The notes beneath the pieces are model-generated. The model had not been told where the DNA came from, ran no database searches, and saw only the letters and a program-made list of their open reading frames with translations. Shown here one piece after another: positions 8,014 to 16,551 of a stretch of DNA of 46,623 bases (the stretch's first letter is position 1; each line of letters begins with the position of its first letter). The translations under genes were made by a program, and so were the position numbers. This DNA comes from Tissierellia bacterium (GTDB lineage: Bacteria; Bacillota; Clostridia; Tissierellales; Sedimentibacteraceae), in contig JAQVWY010000013.1 in assembly GCA_028709465.1 (NCBI GenBank), forward strand, positions 1 to 46,623. The letters run 5' to 3'.

Positions 8014-9027
8014 ATGATTTTAGTAGTTAATAACAAAGCAAGTGAAACAGAAATCAATCAAATTAAAGAGAAAATTGAAAAAATGGGATGCGGAGTACAC
8101 GAATCAATAGGACTAAACTATCATATTATTGGAGTAGTTGGCGATACCAGCAGCATCGATCCAGGTATTTTTCAAGCAAGTGGTTTAATAGATAAGATAA
8201 TTCATGTTCAGGAATCTTATAAAAAGTCCAACAGATTATTTCATCCAGAAAACACAGAAATAAAAGTAGGAAATGAAATAATAGGTGGGAAAAAAATAAG
8301 CATAATAGCAGGACCATGTTCAGTTGAAAGTGAAGATCAGATATTATCCATAGCTGAATCTGTCAAAGCATCAGGTGCAAGCTTCTTAAGAGGCGGTGCT
8401 TTTAAACCCAGAACTTCTCCATACAGCTTCCAAGGCTTAAGAAAACATGGATTAGAATTATTAAAATATGCAAGAGAAAAAACAGGTCTACCTATTGTAA
8501 CAGAAATAATGTCAACTGAATATTTAGATGATTTTGTTGAGGATGTTGACATAATTCAAGTTGGCGCAAGAAATATGCAAAACTTTGAACTTTTAAGGGA
8601 ACTGGGTAAAACAAATAAACCAATTTTATTAAAAAGAGGATTGTGCGCTACTATTGAAGAGCTCCTCATGTCTGCTGAATATATAATGGCAGGTGGAAAT
8701 GAAAATGTAATTTTATGTGAACGGGGAATAAGAACTTTTGAAAAATATACAAGAAACACATTAGATTTAAGCGCAATACCCGCAATTAAAAAATTAAGTC
8801 ATTTACCTGTTATTGTTGATCCAAGCCATGCAGCAGGAAAGTGGTGGATGGTTGAGCCATTATCAAAAGCTGCTATATCAGTAGGTGCAGATGGTTTAAT
8901 TATTGAAGTTCATAATGATCCTGAAAATGCCTTATGTGATGGAGATCAATCTATTAAACCAAACCGATTTCATGAGCTTATGGGTAAACTTAAATTATTA
9001 GCAGAAATTGAAGAAAGAAAAATATAA
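8014..9027 (+). CDS. aroF: 3-deoxy-7-phosphoheptulonate synthase (DAHP synthase, type I-beta)
   Basis: Condenses phosphoenolpyruvate and erythrose 4-phosphate, the entry step of the shikimate pathway. The 337-aa protein has an N-terminal ferredoxin-like domain (about residues 1-70, MILVVNNKASETEINQI), as in the feedback-regulated Thermotoga type, then the catalytic barrel with IIAGPCSVES, GAFKPRTSPYSFQG, LLKRG and PVIVDPSHAAGK. The ribosome site GGGAGG is 6 bases from the ATG. It is the first structural gene after the Tyr-rich leader. The extra domain suggests direct inhibition by Tyr or Phe as well. Confidence 0.96.
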   Translation: MILVVNNKASETEINQIKEKIEKMGCGVHESIGLNYHIIGVVGDTSSIDPGIFQASGLIDKIIHVQESYKKSNRLFHPENTEIKVGNEIIGGKKISIIAGPCSVESEDQILSIAESVKASGASFLRGGAFKPRTSPYSFQGLRKHGLELLKYAREKTGLPIVTEIMSTEYLDDFVEDVDIIQVGARNMQNFELLRELGKTNKPILLKRGLCATIEELLMSAEYIMAGGNENVILCERGIRTFEKYTRNTLDLSAIPAIKKLSHLPVIVDPSHAAGKWWMVEPLSKAAISVGADGLIIEVHNDPENALCDGDQSIKPNRFHELMGKLKLLAEIEERKI

Positions 9028-9047
9028 AAAAGAGAGGTTATATAAAA

Positions 9048-9911
9048 TTGAATGTATTAAACATATCTGATTTAAATATATCAATTGTAGGACTAGGCCT
9101 TATTGGCGGTTCTATTGCAAAATCAATAATAAAAAATTATAAACCTAAAAACTTATGGGCTATTGATATAAATTTAAATACATTAAATAAAGCTAAATAT
9201 GAAGGTGTTATTAATGAAGGATATGTTGAACCCATATATCCTCTAATAAATTCTGATATAGTAATTTTCTGTACATATCCAAATATTACTATAAACTTTA
9301 TAAAGAATAACATGGATTATTTTAAACCCAATTCATTATTAACTGACACAGCAGGAGTAAAGAGTAAAATTATAACTGAAATTAATAAAATAATTAGGAA
9401 TGACATTGAATTTATAGGTGGTCATCCTATGTCAGGCAAGGAAAGTATGGGATATGAATTCTCTAGAGATAATATGTTTGAAGGCGGAGAATACATTTTA
9501 ACACCTTGTTATAATACAAAAGATAAATCATTAAATTTGCTAACAGATATAATAAAAGGAATAGGTTTTAAAATCGTTACAATAATGACTCCTGAAGAAC
9601 ATGATGAAAGAATTGCATTTACAAGCCAGCTTCCTCATATAATTGCATGTACAGTCATGAACAATAAACAGTTTAATGGTAAAATAAATTGTATTGGAGG
9701 CAGTATTAAAGATATTACAAGAATAGCTGATATAAATAACGAATTATGGAGTGAGCTTATTGTTGAAAATAAAAATAATATATTAAATGAAATGAAAAAC
9801 TTCATTAATGATATAAATAATATATATGATATAATAAAAAATGAAGAAACTGAACAACTTAAATTATTATTTAAAAAAAGCTGCCATCGAAGAAAAGAGA
9901 TGATTACATGA
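9048..9911 (+). CDS. tyrA: Prephenate dehydrogenase
   Basis: Oxidatively decarboxylates prephenate to 4-hydroxyphenylpyruvate, the tyrosine branch. The start is TTG at 9048 with AGAGAGG about 10 bases upstream; no ATG lies before the nucleotide-binding motif. The NAD(P) loop GLGLIGGS is at about 16-23, and the substrate signature GGHPMSGKESMGYE at about 124-137. Helical C-terminal residues complete a 287-aa single-domain enzyme without a fused mutase or ACT domain. The stop overlaps the aroB start (ATGA). Arogenate specificity cannot be excluded from sequence. Confidence 0.93.
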   Translation: MNVLNISDLNISIVGLGLIGGSIAKSIIKNYKPKNLWAIDINLNTLNKAKYEGVINEGYVEPIYPLINSDIVIFCTYPNITINFIKNNMDYFKPNSLLTDTAGVKSKIITEINKIIRNDIEFIGGHPMSGKESMGYEFSRDNMFEGGEYILTPCYNTKDKSLNLLTDIIKGIGFKIVTIMTPEEHDERIAFTSQLPHIIACTVMNNKQFNGKINCIGGSIKDITRIADINNELWSELIVENKNNILNEMKNFINDINNIYDIIKNEETEQLKLLFKKSCHRRKEMIT

Positions 9912-10978
9912 AAATAATAAATTTAAACTTGGGATTGAAAAGCTATGATATAATAATTCAAAAGGGATTGATAAATAATATTGGAAGTGAAATAAGCAAG
10001 TTTTATTATAACAAAAAAATTACAGTTATAACTGATATCAATGTTCATAAATTCTATGAAAACAAAATCAAAAAATCCTTAGAACAATATAATTACGATG
10101 TAAATTTTATTATAGTAAGCCCCGGTGAAAAAAGTAAATCAATTGAAGTATTGACTGATGTCTATAGAAAACTAATCAAATTTGGAATGACAAGAAGTGA
10201 TTTAATAATTGCATTTGGAGGAGGAGTTATTGGAGATTTAGCTGGATTTGCAGCATCAACATATTTAAGGGGCGTTAACTACATACAAATACCTTCATCA
10301 TTGCTTGCACAAATTGATTCAAGTATAGGAGGAAAAGTAGCCGTAAATTTAGAACAAGGGAAAAATTTAATAGGAAGCTTTTATCAACCATATAGAGTAT
10401 TTATTGACCCTGATGTTTTAAATACACTTCCTGATAAATATATAAAAGACGGATTAGGTGAAGTAATAAAATATGCATGTATTAAAGATTCAAACCTTTT
10501 CGAGGTGTTAATGAACATAAAATCAAAAGATCAATTATTTGATAATATTGAATATATCATTGAAACTTGCTGTAATATTAAAAAAAGTATAGTTGAAATA
10601 GATGAACGTGATACAGGAGAAAGAATGATCCTTAACTTTGGACACACATTAGGTCATGCAATTGAAAAATACTATAATTATGAATATTCCCATGGTATAG
10701 CTGTGTCAAAAGGAATGTATTATATTACGAAAAAAAGCGAAGAATTTAGTATTACAGAACCTGGTACAGCAGAAAAAATAAAAAAAATTCTTATTAACTT
10801 TAATATTGATTATGAACTACCAAAATTAGATATAAATACAATAACAGATACAATTAAATTAGATAAAAAAAATATTTCAAATAAAATCAACTTAATATTG
10901 ATTAAAAAAATAGGTGAAGCATTTATTGAAAGTATACCTATAGATCAAATAAATAAATATTTTGGAGAAATTATATGA
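9908..10978 (+). CDS. aroB: 3-dehydroquinate synthase
   Basis: NAD- and metal-dependent cyclisation of DAHP to 3-dehydroquinate. The 356-aa protein shows the nucleotide-binding motif GGGVIGDLAGFAASTYLRG (about 99-117), the substrate/metal segment DSSIGGKVAVN, the Lys/Glu motif DGLGEVIKYA and metal ligands in NFGHTLGHAIE. It overlaps tyrA upstream and aroA downstream by ATGA junctions, so the three are tightly coupled. Confidence 0.96.
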   Translation: MKIINLNLGLKSYDIIIQKGLINNIGSEISKFYYNKKITVITDINVHKFYENKIKKSLEQYNYDVNFIIVSPGEKSKSIEVLTDVYRKLIKFGMTRSDLIIAFGGGVIGDLAGFAASTYLRGVNYIQIPSSLLAQIDSSIGGKVAVNLEQGKNLIGSFYQPYRVFIDPDVLNTLPDKYIKDGLGEVIKYACIKDSNLFEVLMNIKSKDQLFDNIEYIIETCCNIKKSIVEIDERDTGERMILNFGHTLGHAIEKYYNYEYSHGIAVSKGMYYITKKSEEFSITEPGTAEKIKKILINFNIDYELPKLDINTITDTIKLDKKNISNKINLILIKKIGEAFIESIPIDQINKYFGEII

Positions 10979-12243
10979 ACAGTATGTTAATAAAGCCATC
11001 AATATTAAAAGGTACAATTACTCCCCCTCCTTCAAAAAGTTTAAGTCACAGAGCTATAATATGTGCCTCTCTCTGCAATGATGGGCAAGAAAGCTGTATA
11101 GATAATGTAATTTTATCCGATGATATTGAAGCAACTATATATGGTATGAAACAGCTTGGGGCAAAAATAGAAATGATCCAGAATGGAAATAACATCTATA
11201 GCCTTCATATTAAAGGAAACAATAATCAAATAATTAAAAATGCTAATATAAATTGTAGAGAATCAGGGTCAACATTGAGATTCTTAATTCCCATTGCTTT
11301 AATTTTATCTGAAACCTCAACCTTCATAGGTCAAGGCAAGCTGACCGAGAGACCTTTGGATATTTATTATAAAATATTTGATCAATACAATATTAAATAT
11401 AAAAATACCAATGGTAAATTACCATTATATATTCATGGTAATCTTCAAGATGGAATATATGAACTATCAGGCAAAGTAAGCTCACAATTCATTTCAGGAC
11501 TATTATTTGCACTCCCACTTTTACATAAAGATTCTGTTATAAAAATAACCGACAAATTGGAATCAATAGGTTATGTCGATTTAACTCTTGATATTTTAAA
11601 GAAATTTAATGTTATTATTGATAATTATAATTACAAAGAATTTATAATCCATGAAAATTCGCAATATAATTCAATAAACTACACTGTTGAATCTGATTTT
11701 TCTCAAGCAGCCTTTTTCTTGACAGCAAAGCAAATTGGAAACAATATAAATTGTGTTGGTTTAAATAATAATTCCCTCCAAGGAGATAAAGAAATCATAC
11801 ATATAATAGAAAAATTTAATTCTTTAAAAGATGATGAAATATTAATTGATGCATCACAAATACCTGATTTAGTGCCTATTTTAACAGTGCTTGGAGCATT
11901 AAAAAACAATATTACCACTAAAATCATAAATGCAGAGAGATTAAGAATAAAAGAGTCTGACAGATTAAAAGCAATTGCAACTGAAATGAACAAACTTGGC
12001 GCAAATATTATAGAATTAGAAGATGGACTTTTAATAAAAGGACAGAGTACGTTAAAAGGGAATGCAAAGGTAAACAGTTGGAATGATCATCGCATTGCAA
12101 TGTCTCTTGCTATTGCAGCAACAAAATGCCAAGAAGAAATAATTTTAGAAAACTATACAGCAGTAAATAAATCTTATCCACAATTTTGGGATGATTATAA
12201 ATCTTTGGGAGGTGCGATCATTGAGCTCAATTTGGGGAAATAA
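10975..12243 (+). CDS. aroA: 5-enolpyruvylshikimate-3-phosphate synthase
   Basis: Transfers enolpyruvyl from PEP to shikimate 3-phosphate. At 422 aa it is of usual length. Motifs include PPPSKSLSHRAIICASLC at the N-terminus, RESGSTLRFLIP with the PEP-binding region (about 92-103), GKLTERP, and RLRIKESDRLKAIATEM and WNDHRIAMSLAIA in the second half. GGAG lies before the ATG, which overlaps the aroB stop. The last 23 bases overlap aroC. Confidence 0.96.
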   Translation: MNSMLIKPSILKGTITPPPSKSLSHRAIICASLCNDGQESCIDNVILSDDIEATIYGMKQLGAKIEMIQNGNNIYSLHIKGNNNQIIKNANINCRESGSTLRFLIPIALILSETSTFIGQGKLTERPLDIYYKIFDQYNIKYKNTNGKLPLYIHGNLQDGIYELSGKVSSQFISGLLFALPLLHKDSVIKITDKLESIGYVDLTLDILKKFNVIIDNYNYKEFIIHENSQYNSINYTVESDFSQAAFFLTAKQIGNNINCVGLNNNSLQGDKEIIHIIEKFNSLKDDEILIDASQIPDLVPILTVLGALKNNITTKIINAERLRIKESDRLKAIATEMNKLGANIIELEDGLLIKGQSTLKGNAKVNSWNDHRIAMSLAIAATKCQEEIILENYTAVNKSYPQFWDDYKSLGGAIIELNLGK

Positions 12244-13315
12244 ACTAAAGTTAAGTTTATTTGGAGAATCACATGGTGAGGCAATTGGTGTTGTAATTAA
12301 TGATTTACCATCAGGTGTTAAATTAGATTTAGAATACATAAACGAACAAATGAATAGACGAAAACCAGGAACCCATAAAACAAGTACTTCACGAAAAGAA
12401 AGTGATGAGTATAACATAGTAAGCGGCTTTTTTAACGGCAAAACCACTGGGTCACCTTTATGTGCAATTATATATAATGAAAATACAAAATCCAAAGATT
12501 ATAACAAGCTAAAAGATAATATGCGCCCTGGACACAGCGATTATCCCGCATTTATTAAATATAGTGGTTTTAATGATTATAGAGGAGGAGGTCACTTTTC
12601 TGGTAGAATTACAGCTCCCTTGCTTTTTGCTGGAGCAATAGCAATGCAAATCCTTGAAAGTAAAAATATTTATATTGGAAGCCGTATAAAAAGTATATTT
12701 AATATTGAAGATAACAATATGCCTGAATTAAATAAAAACTTCCTGAATAATTTAAAAGCTATGGATTTCCCTGTTATTACACCTAAAAAATGTTCTGAAA
12801 TGGAAGAAATTATACTAGAAGCAAAGGAAAAAGGCAATTCCGTAGGAGGTATAGTTGAAACATACATAATAAATGTAAATGCAGGATACGGTGAACCTTT
12901 TTTTGAATCTGTTGAAAGCAGATTAGCTCATATGATATTTTCAATTCCAGCTGTTAAAGGTATTGAATTTGGGTTAGGTTTTGATATAACAAAAATGTAT
13001 GGTTCAAATGCTAATGATCAATATGTTGTACAAGACAAAAATATTTATACAAAAACAAATAATAATGGAGGAATACTAGGTGGTATCACTAATGGTATGC
13101 CCATAATTTTCAGAACCGCAATAAAACCTACACCATCTATTTTTCTTGAACAACAAACTATAAATATTAAGGAAATGAAAAATGTAAATATGCAAATTGA
13201 AGGGCGCCATGATCCATGTATAGTTCCAAGAGCATTACCAGTTATTGAAGGAGCAACTGCATTGGTAATACTTGACATGATACTTGAAAGGGAAGGTGAA
13301 TTATGGAAAATATAA
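12221..13315 (+). CDS. aroC: Chorismate synthase
   Basis: FMN-dependent elimination of phosphate from EPSP to give chorismate. I place the start at the TTG at 12221 because GGGAGG lies 8 bases before it and the protein then begins SSIWGNKLKLSLFGESHGEAIG, the family start; an ATG at 12191 would add ten unconserved residues and has no ribosome site. The product is 364 aa. RPGHSD and GRHDPCIVPRALPV signatures are present. The reading frame overlaps aroA by 23 bases and the next gene by 13. Confidence 0.95.
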   Translation: MSSIWGNKLKLSLFGESHGEAIGVVINDLPSGVKLDLEYINEQMNRRKPGTHKTSTSRKESDEYNIVSGFFNGKTTGSPLCAIIYNENTKSKDYNKLKDNMRPGHSDYPAFIKYSGFNDYRGGGHFSGRITAPLLFAGAIAMQILESKNIYIGSRIKSIFNIEDNNMPELNKNFLNNLKAMDFPVITPKKCSEMEEIILEAKEKGNSVGGIVETYIINVNAGYGEPFFESVESRLAHMIFSIPAVKGIEFGLGFDITKMYGSNANDQYVVQDKNIYTKTNNNGGILGGITNGMPIIFRTAIKPTPSIFLEQQTINIKEMKNVNMQIEGRHDPCIVPRALPVIEGATALVILDMILEREGELWKI

Positions 13316-13587
13316 TAGATTTAAATTCATTAAGAGAGAAAATTGATTTAGTAGATAAAGAACTAGTAGAACTTATTGAGAAAAGATTTAATTTAGTTTT
13401 ACAAGTTGGAAATTATAAAATGGCAAATAATATACCCGTATTGGACGAAAACAGAGAAGAATTAATATTATCAAAATGTAGAAAATACCTTACAAATAAA
13501 AACTATGAACCATACTTAGACAAATTGTATATGGAGATAATGAATATAAGTAAAGATATGCAGAAAAATTATAATAAACTAGATTGA
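13303..13587 (+). CDS. aroQ: Chorismate mutase, AroQ type (monofunctional)
   Basis: Claisen rearrangement of chorismate to prephenate, the substrate of the tyrA product. The 94-aa all-helical protein has LREKIDLVDKELVELIEKRFNL and the K..N.PVLDENRE segment of the AroQ fold, with the catalytic Arg of LREKID and the Lys of GNYKMA. It is not fused to prephenate dehydratase or DAHP synthase. AGGGAAGG precedes the ATG. The gene is embedded between aroC and aroE. Confidence 0.93.
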   Translation: MENIIDLNSLREKIDLVDKELVELIEKRFNLVLQVGNYKMANNIPVLDENREELILSKCRKYLTNKNYEPYLDKLYMEIMNISKDMQKNYNKLD

Positions 13588-13594
13588 GGTAAAA

Positions 13595-14404
13595 ATGGAA
13601 AAATTATTTGGACTAATAGGTGAAAAGCTTGGACATACTTATTCACCTATGATACATAATAAAATACTATCACATATAAATATAATAGGACATTATGGAT
13701 TGTTTCAAGTTAAAAGAGAAAACTTAAAATATGTAATACAAGGATTAAAAGCCCTTGGATATGACGGAGTAAATGTTACCATACCATACAAAACAGAAAT
13801 AATGAAATATTTAGACTTTATCAGCCCTGAAGCTAAAAGAATCGGAGCGGTAAATGTTATCAAAATTGACAACGAAGGTATAGCAACAGGATATAATTCA
13901 GATTATTTTGGCTTTGGAATGAGTTTAAACAATGCTAATATAAATATTCACAGAGAAAAAGCAGTAATACTAGGAACAGGCGGTGCTTCAAAAGCAATAG
14001 TCCAATATCTTAAAGATAATAAAGTTAGAGAAATAATAATCGTTACTAGAAATATTTCTTCAGCAAAGGAAAAATATACTGAAGAAAAAATAATTACATA
14101 TGAAGATTTAAAAAATATTAAAGACAGCTCCCTAATAATTAATACAACCCCTGTTGGCATGTATCCCAATATAGACAATAGTCCTATAAATATAAAAATT
14201 CTAAGTAATTTTTTTATTGCAGTAGATTTAATTTATAATCCTTTTCAAACCTTATTTTTGAAAAATGCTCAAGAAGCAGGGTTGAAAACATTAAACGGAA
14301 TGTATATGCTTGTCGCCCAAGCTGTAAAATCACAGGAGATTTGGAATAACATAACAATATCCCCTCACATAATTAATGAAGTAGAGAAATTGTTTTATAA
14401 GTAA
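13595..14404 (+). CDS. aroE: Shikimate dehydrogenase (NADP+)
   Basis: Reduces 3-dehydroshikimate to shikimate. The 269 residues begin with FGLIGEKLGHTYSPMIHN, where Ser and the following residues bind shikimate, then NVTIPYKTEIM with the catalytic Lys (about 65), and the NADP loop VILGTGGASKAIVQYL. NTTPVGMYPN and the C-terminal NGMYMLVAQAVKSQEIW are also present. It starts 7 bases after aroQ, with GAGG upstream, and ends the operon. No aroD or aroK follows. Confidence 0.95.
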   Translation: MEKLFGLIGEKLGHTYSPMIHNKILSHINIIGHYGLFQVKRENLKYVIQGLKALGYDGVNVTIPYKTEIMKYLDFISPEAKRIGAVNVIKIDNEGIATGYNSDYFGFGMSLNNANINIHREKAVILGTGGASKAIVQYLKDNKVREIIIVTRNISSAKEKYTEEKIITYEDLKNIKDSSLIINTTPVGMYPNIDNSPINIKILSNFFIAVDLIYNPFQTLFLKNAQEAGLKTLNGMYMLVAQAVKSQEIWNNITISPHIINEVEKLFYK

Positions 14405-14431
14405 ATTTTATACAGTTATAATCCTGTAAAC

Positions 14432-14471
14432 CTGTCATCCTGAACGATAGTGAAGAATTTCCTATGACATG
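14432..14471. repeat. Partial copy of the dispersed palindromic repeat
   Basis: TGTCATCCTGAACGATAGTG, then AAGAATTTCCTATGACATGG, matches one arm of the element that is complete at 24842-24914 and 46373-46605. It lies right after aroE. Confidence 0.6.
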
Positions 14472-14529
14472 GTAGTTACAGTTACTTATAACAATGTGGC
14501 AAAAGATATATTTGTCACAACTAAACTTA

Positions 14530-14558
14530 TTGACAATATTTGTTAATCAAATTATAAT
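14530..14558 (+). promoter_or_regulatory. Consensus sigma-A promoter upstream of the 92-aa gene
   Basis: TTGACA (14530-14535), 17 bases, TATAAT (14553-14558): both hexamers and the spacing are perfect consensus. It lies 41 bases before the start codon at 14600. Confidence 0.85.
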
Positions 14559-14599
14559 TATTTTAAACTCAAAAGTTTTAAAAGAAAGGAGAAAATACT

Positions 14600-14878
14600 A
14601 TGGCTTTTTTAGATAAGTTAGGTAAAACAATTGGCAACGCAGCAGGTACAGCAACAGAGAAAGCAAAAGATTTTGCAGAAACAACTAAGCTTAATTCCGC
14701 TATTTCTGCTGAAGAAAAACAAATTACTCAATATCTTCTAGAAATAGGAAAATTCGTATTTGAACAGGAAAAAGATAATCCTGACAGTCCAGTATCAGAG
14801 CTATGCAGTAAAATTTTATCCTCTCAACAAACAATAGAAGACTTAAAAAGAAAGATTTTTGAGATTAAGAAGGATTAA
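14600..14878 (+). CDS. Small helical protein of unknown function, 92 aa
   Basis: The protein is polar and mostly charged helix, with an alanine/glycine-rich N-terminus (LGKTIGNAAGTATEKAKDFAETTKL) and a likely coiled coil from about residue 55 to the end. There is no signal peptide and no cysteine cluster. It resembles the N-terminal part of clostridial proteins that continue into a zinc ribbon, but stops before one. It has the strongest promoter in the window and an AAAGGAG ribosome site, so high expression is likely. A terminator hairpin follows, so it is a single-gene unit. Confidence 0.8.
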   Translation: MAFLDKLGKTIGNAAGTATEKAKDFAETTKLNSAISAEEKQITQYLLEIGKFVFEQEKDNPDSPVSELCSKILSSQQTIEDLKRKIFEIKKD

Positions 14879-14895
14879 TTAATGATATACTGTGA

Positions 14896-14944
14896 AAAAG
14901 GTTCTGTTTAAGTGATACAATCATTTAGATAGAACCATTTTCAT
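14896..14944 (+). terminator. Terminator of the 92-aa gene
   Basis: GGTTCT (14900-14905) pairs with AGAACC (14931-14936), with partial pairing inside (GTGA/TCAT region), then ATTTTCATTT. Confidence 0.65.
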
Positions 14945-15005
14945 TTAAATATATACTAATAAATATATGATTTAAGAACTTAATATTGAATTAGGAGAAA
15001 TTGAC

Positions 15006-15698
15006 ATGATTGGAGTATTAGTTAACACAGTAGCTGTTATTATAGGAAGCATTATTGGACTTATTTTTAAGAAAGGAATACCGGACAAATATATAGATGG
15101 AGTTATGCTTGGCATTGGTTTATGCACGGTTTATATTGGAATATCAGGAGCTCTAAAGGGAGAAAATACATTAATACTTATATTTTCCATAGTAATTGGT
15201 TCTTTAATAGGAACATTTTTAGATATAGATATGAGATTAAATTCCATAGGAAAATGGATTGAATCAAGATTTAATACATCTTCAAATAATCACTCATCAG
15301 TAGCTGCTGGATTTGTAACGGCAAGTCTTTTGTTTTGTATTGGTGCTATGACAATAGTAGGCTCATTAAATGCAGGACTGGTAGGAGACAATGAAATGCT
15401 TTTTACTAAATCATTGTTAGATTTTATATCATCTATAATGCTAACTGTAAGCCTTGGTATTGGAGTTTTATTTTCAGCAGCCTTTGTTTTTGTTTTTCAA
15501 AGCTCAATTGTATTATTAGCTCAATATTTACAGCCTGTTTTAACAGAAGGTTCAATAGCAGAAATTACATGCGCAGGTTCTATAATAATAATCGCATTAG
15601 GGTTAAATATTATTGGCTTTACTAAAATTAAAGTAGCTAATTATCTTCCTGCAATAATTATAGCACCAATTATTTCCTATATACTAACAATCCTTTAA
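15006..15698 (+). CDS. DUF554 family membrane protein (YdfK-like)
   Basis: The 230-aa protein has 6-7 hydrophobic segments. It opens with IGVLVNTVAVIIGSIIG and carries GLCTVYIGISGAL and GAMTIVGSLNAGL, segments I associate with DUF554 proteins. GGAG lies nine bases before the ATG. Members are predicted inner-membrane transport-like proteins without an established substrate. It is a single gene followed by a palindromic repeat that could serve as terminator. Confidence 0.85.
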   Translation: MIGVLVNTVAVIIGSIIGLIFKKGIPDKYIDGVMLGIGLCTVYIGISGALKGENTLILIFSIVIGSLIGTFLDIDMRLNSIGKWIESRFNTSSNNHSSVAAGFVTASLLFCIGAMTIVGSLNAGLVGDNEMLFTKSLLDFISSIMLTVSLGIGVLFSAAFVFVFQSSIVLLAQYLQPVLTEGSIAEITCAGSIIIIALGLNIIGFTKIKVANYLPAIIIAPIISYILTIL

Positions 15699-15726
15699 AC
15701 CATGGTGTGTTGCATGTTATAAGCCC

Positions 15727-15780
15727 GAAGGATCTCAAATTTCAACAATATGAGATCCTTCAATGAGCTTCAGGATAACA
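15727..15780. repeat. Palindromic repeat copy, possible bidirectional terminator
   Basis: GAAGGATCTCA and TGAGATCCTTC form an 11-bp stem, followed by GAGCTTCAGGATAACA, which matches the end of the dispersed element. It lies between two converging genes. Confidence 0.55.
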
Positions 15781-15784
15781 TTAA

Positions 15785-16321
15785 TTACAGGTTTTTTCCC
15801 ATGTTTCTAGCCATTAATTGATATTCAGTATTTTCAACATCTTTTTGTGTATTGGCACCAGTAGCGAGAACCATATCTCCTTCTTTCCAACCTAAATAAC
15901 GACATATTGATTTTATATGTACTTTTATAGCATCCATTGCCCAATCATCAATATCATTACCAGCTGCAATTAAATAGAGTTTTTTAGACCTTTCTCTCAA
16001 AACAGTATTCAATGCAAAAAATCTATCAATAACAGCCTTAAGCTGTGATGTCATCCCAAAATAATAAAGAGGTGTAACTAATACTACTGCATCAGCAGAT
16101 AATAGATGTGGATATATTTGCATCATATCATCATCATAAATACAATTTCCATCATTTTCTCTACAATGATAACATCCAATACATGAATGAATATTTAATT
16201 TTGCTGTATTAAATGGAACAATTTTATGACCAGCATCAATAGCACCTAAGCAAAATTCATCAGCAAGAAAAGCTGTAGTTCCATGAGGATGTGGACTACC
16301 TGTTAAAACTAGTACCTTCAT
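15785..16321 (-). CDS. Iron-sulfur flavoprotein / NADPH-dependent FMN reductase family protein
   Basis: The fold is flavodoxin-like: LVLTGSPHPHGTT near the N-terminus binds the FMN phosphate, and VLVTPLYYFGMTSQLKAVIDR is the second flavin loop. A compact cluster C47-x2-C50-x2-C53-x6-C60 (SCIGCYHCRENDGNC) matches the motif that binds a 4Fe-4S cluster in Isf-type flavoproteins of anaerobes. The 178-aa product is probably a cytosolic electron-transfer protein or an oxygen/peroxide reductase. The ribosome site AGGGGG is in place. The gene stands alone. Confidence 0.85.
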   Translation of the reverse strand: MKVLVLTGSPHPHGTTAFLADEFCLGAIDAGHKIVPFNTAKLNIHSCIGCYHCRENDGNCIYDDDMMQIYPHLLSADAVVLVTPLYYFGMTSQLKAVIDRFFALNTVLRERSKKLYLIAAGNDIDDWAMDAIKVHIKSICRYLGWKEGDMVLATGANTQKDVENTEYQLMARNMGKNL

Positions 16322-16551
16322 ATTTGCCCCCTAGATTAATTATTTGTAAAATTCCTTTAATATTATAACATAAAATTTATACTTTCTCAACAACTTTCCG
16401 CCCCGAAAGATCTCACAAGTATACATCCATAAATTATTTAAATTGTTTGTCATGTCTATGATAATAATATGTGTTTTCATGTTTTTATTGATAAATAATA
16501 CTAAATGAATTATAATAACATAATACGATGAGGAGTTGAATAATACTTATT

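Noticed and set aside
8126..8759. Three minus-strand open frames opposite aroF
   Set aside because: They are shadows of a clear DAHP synthase gene, with low-complexity products and no ribosome sites.
11703..13278. Minus-strand open frames opposite aroA and aroC
   Set aside because: Antisense shadows of unmistakable enzymes; none has a start signal or recognisable protein.
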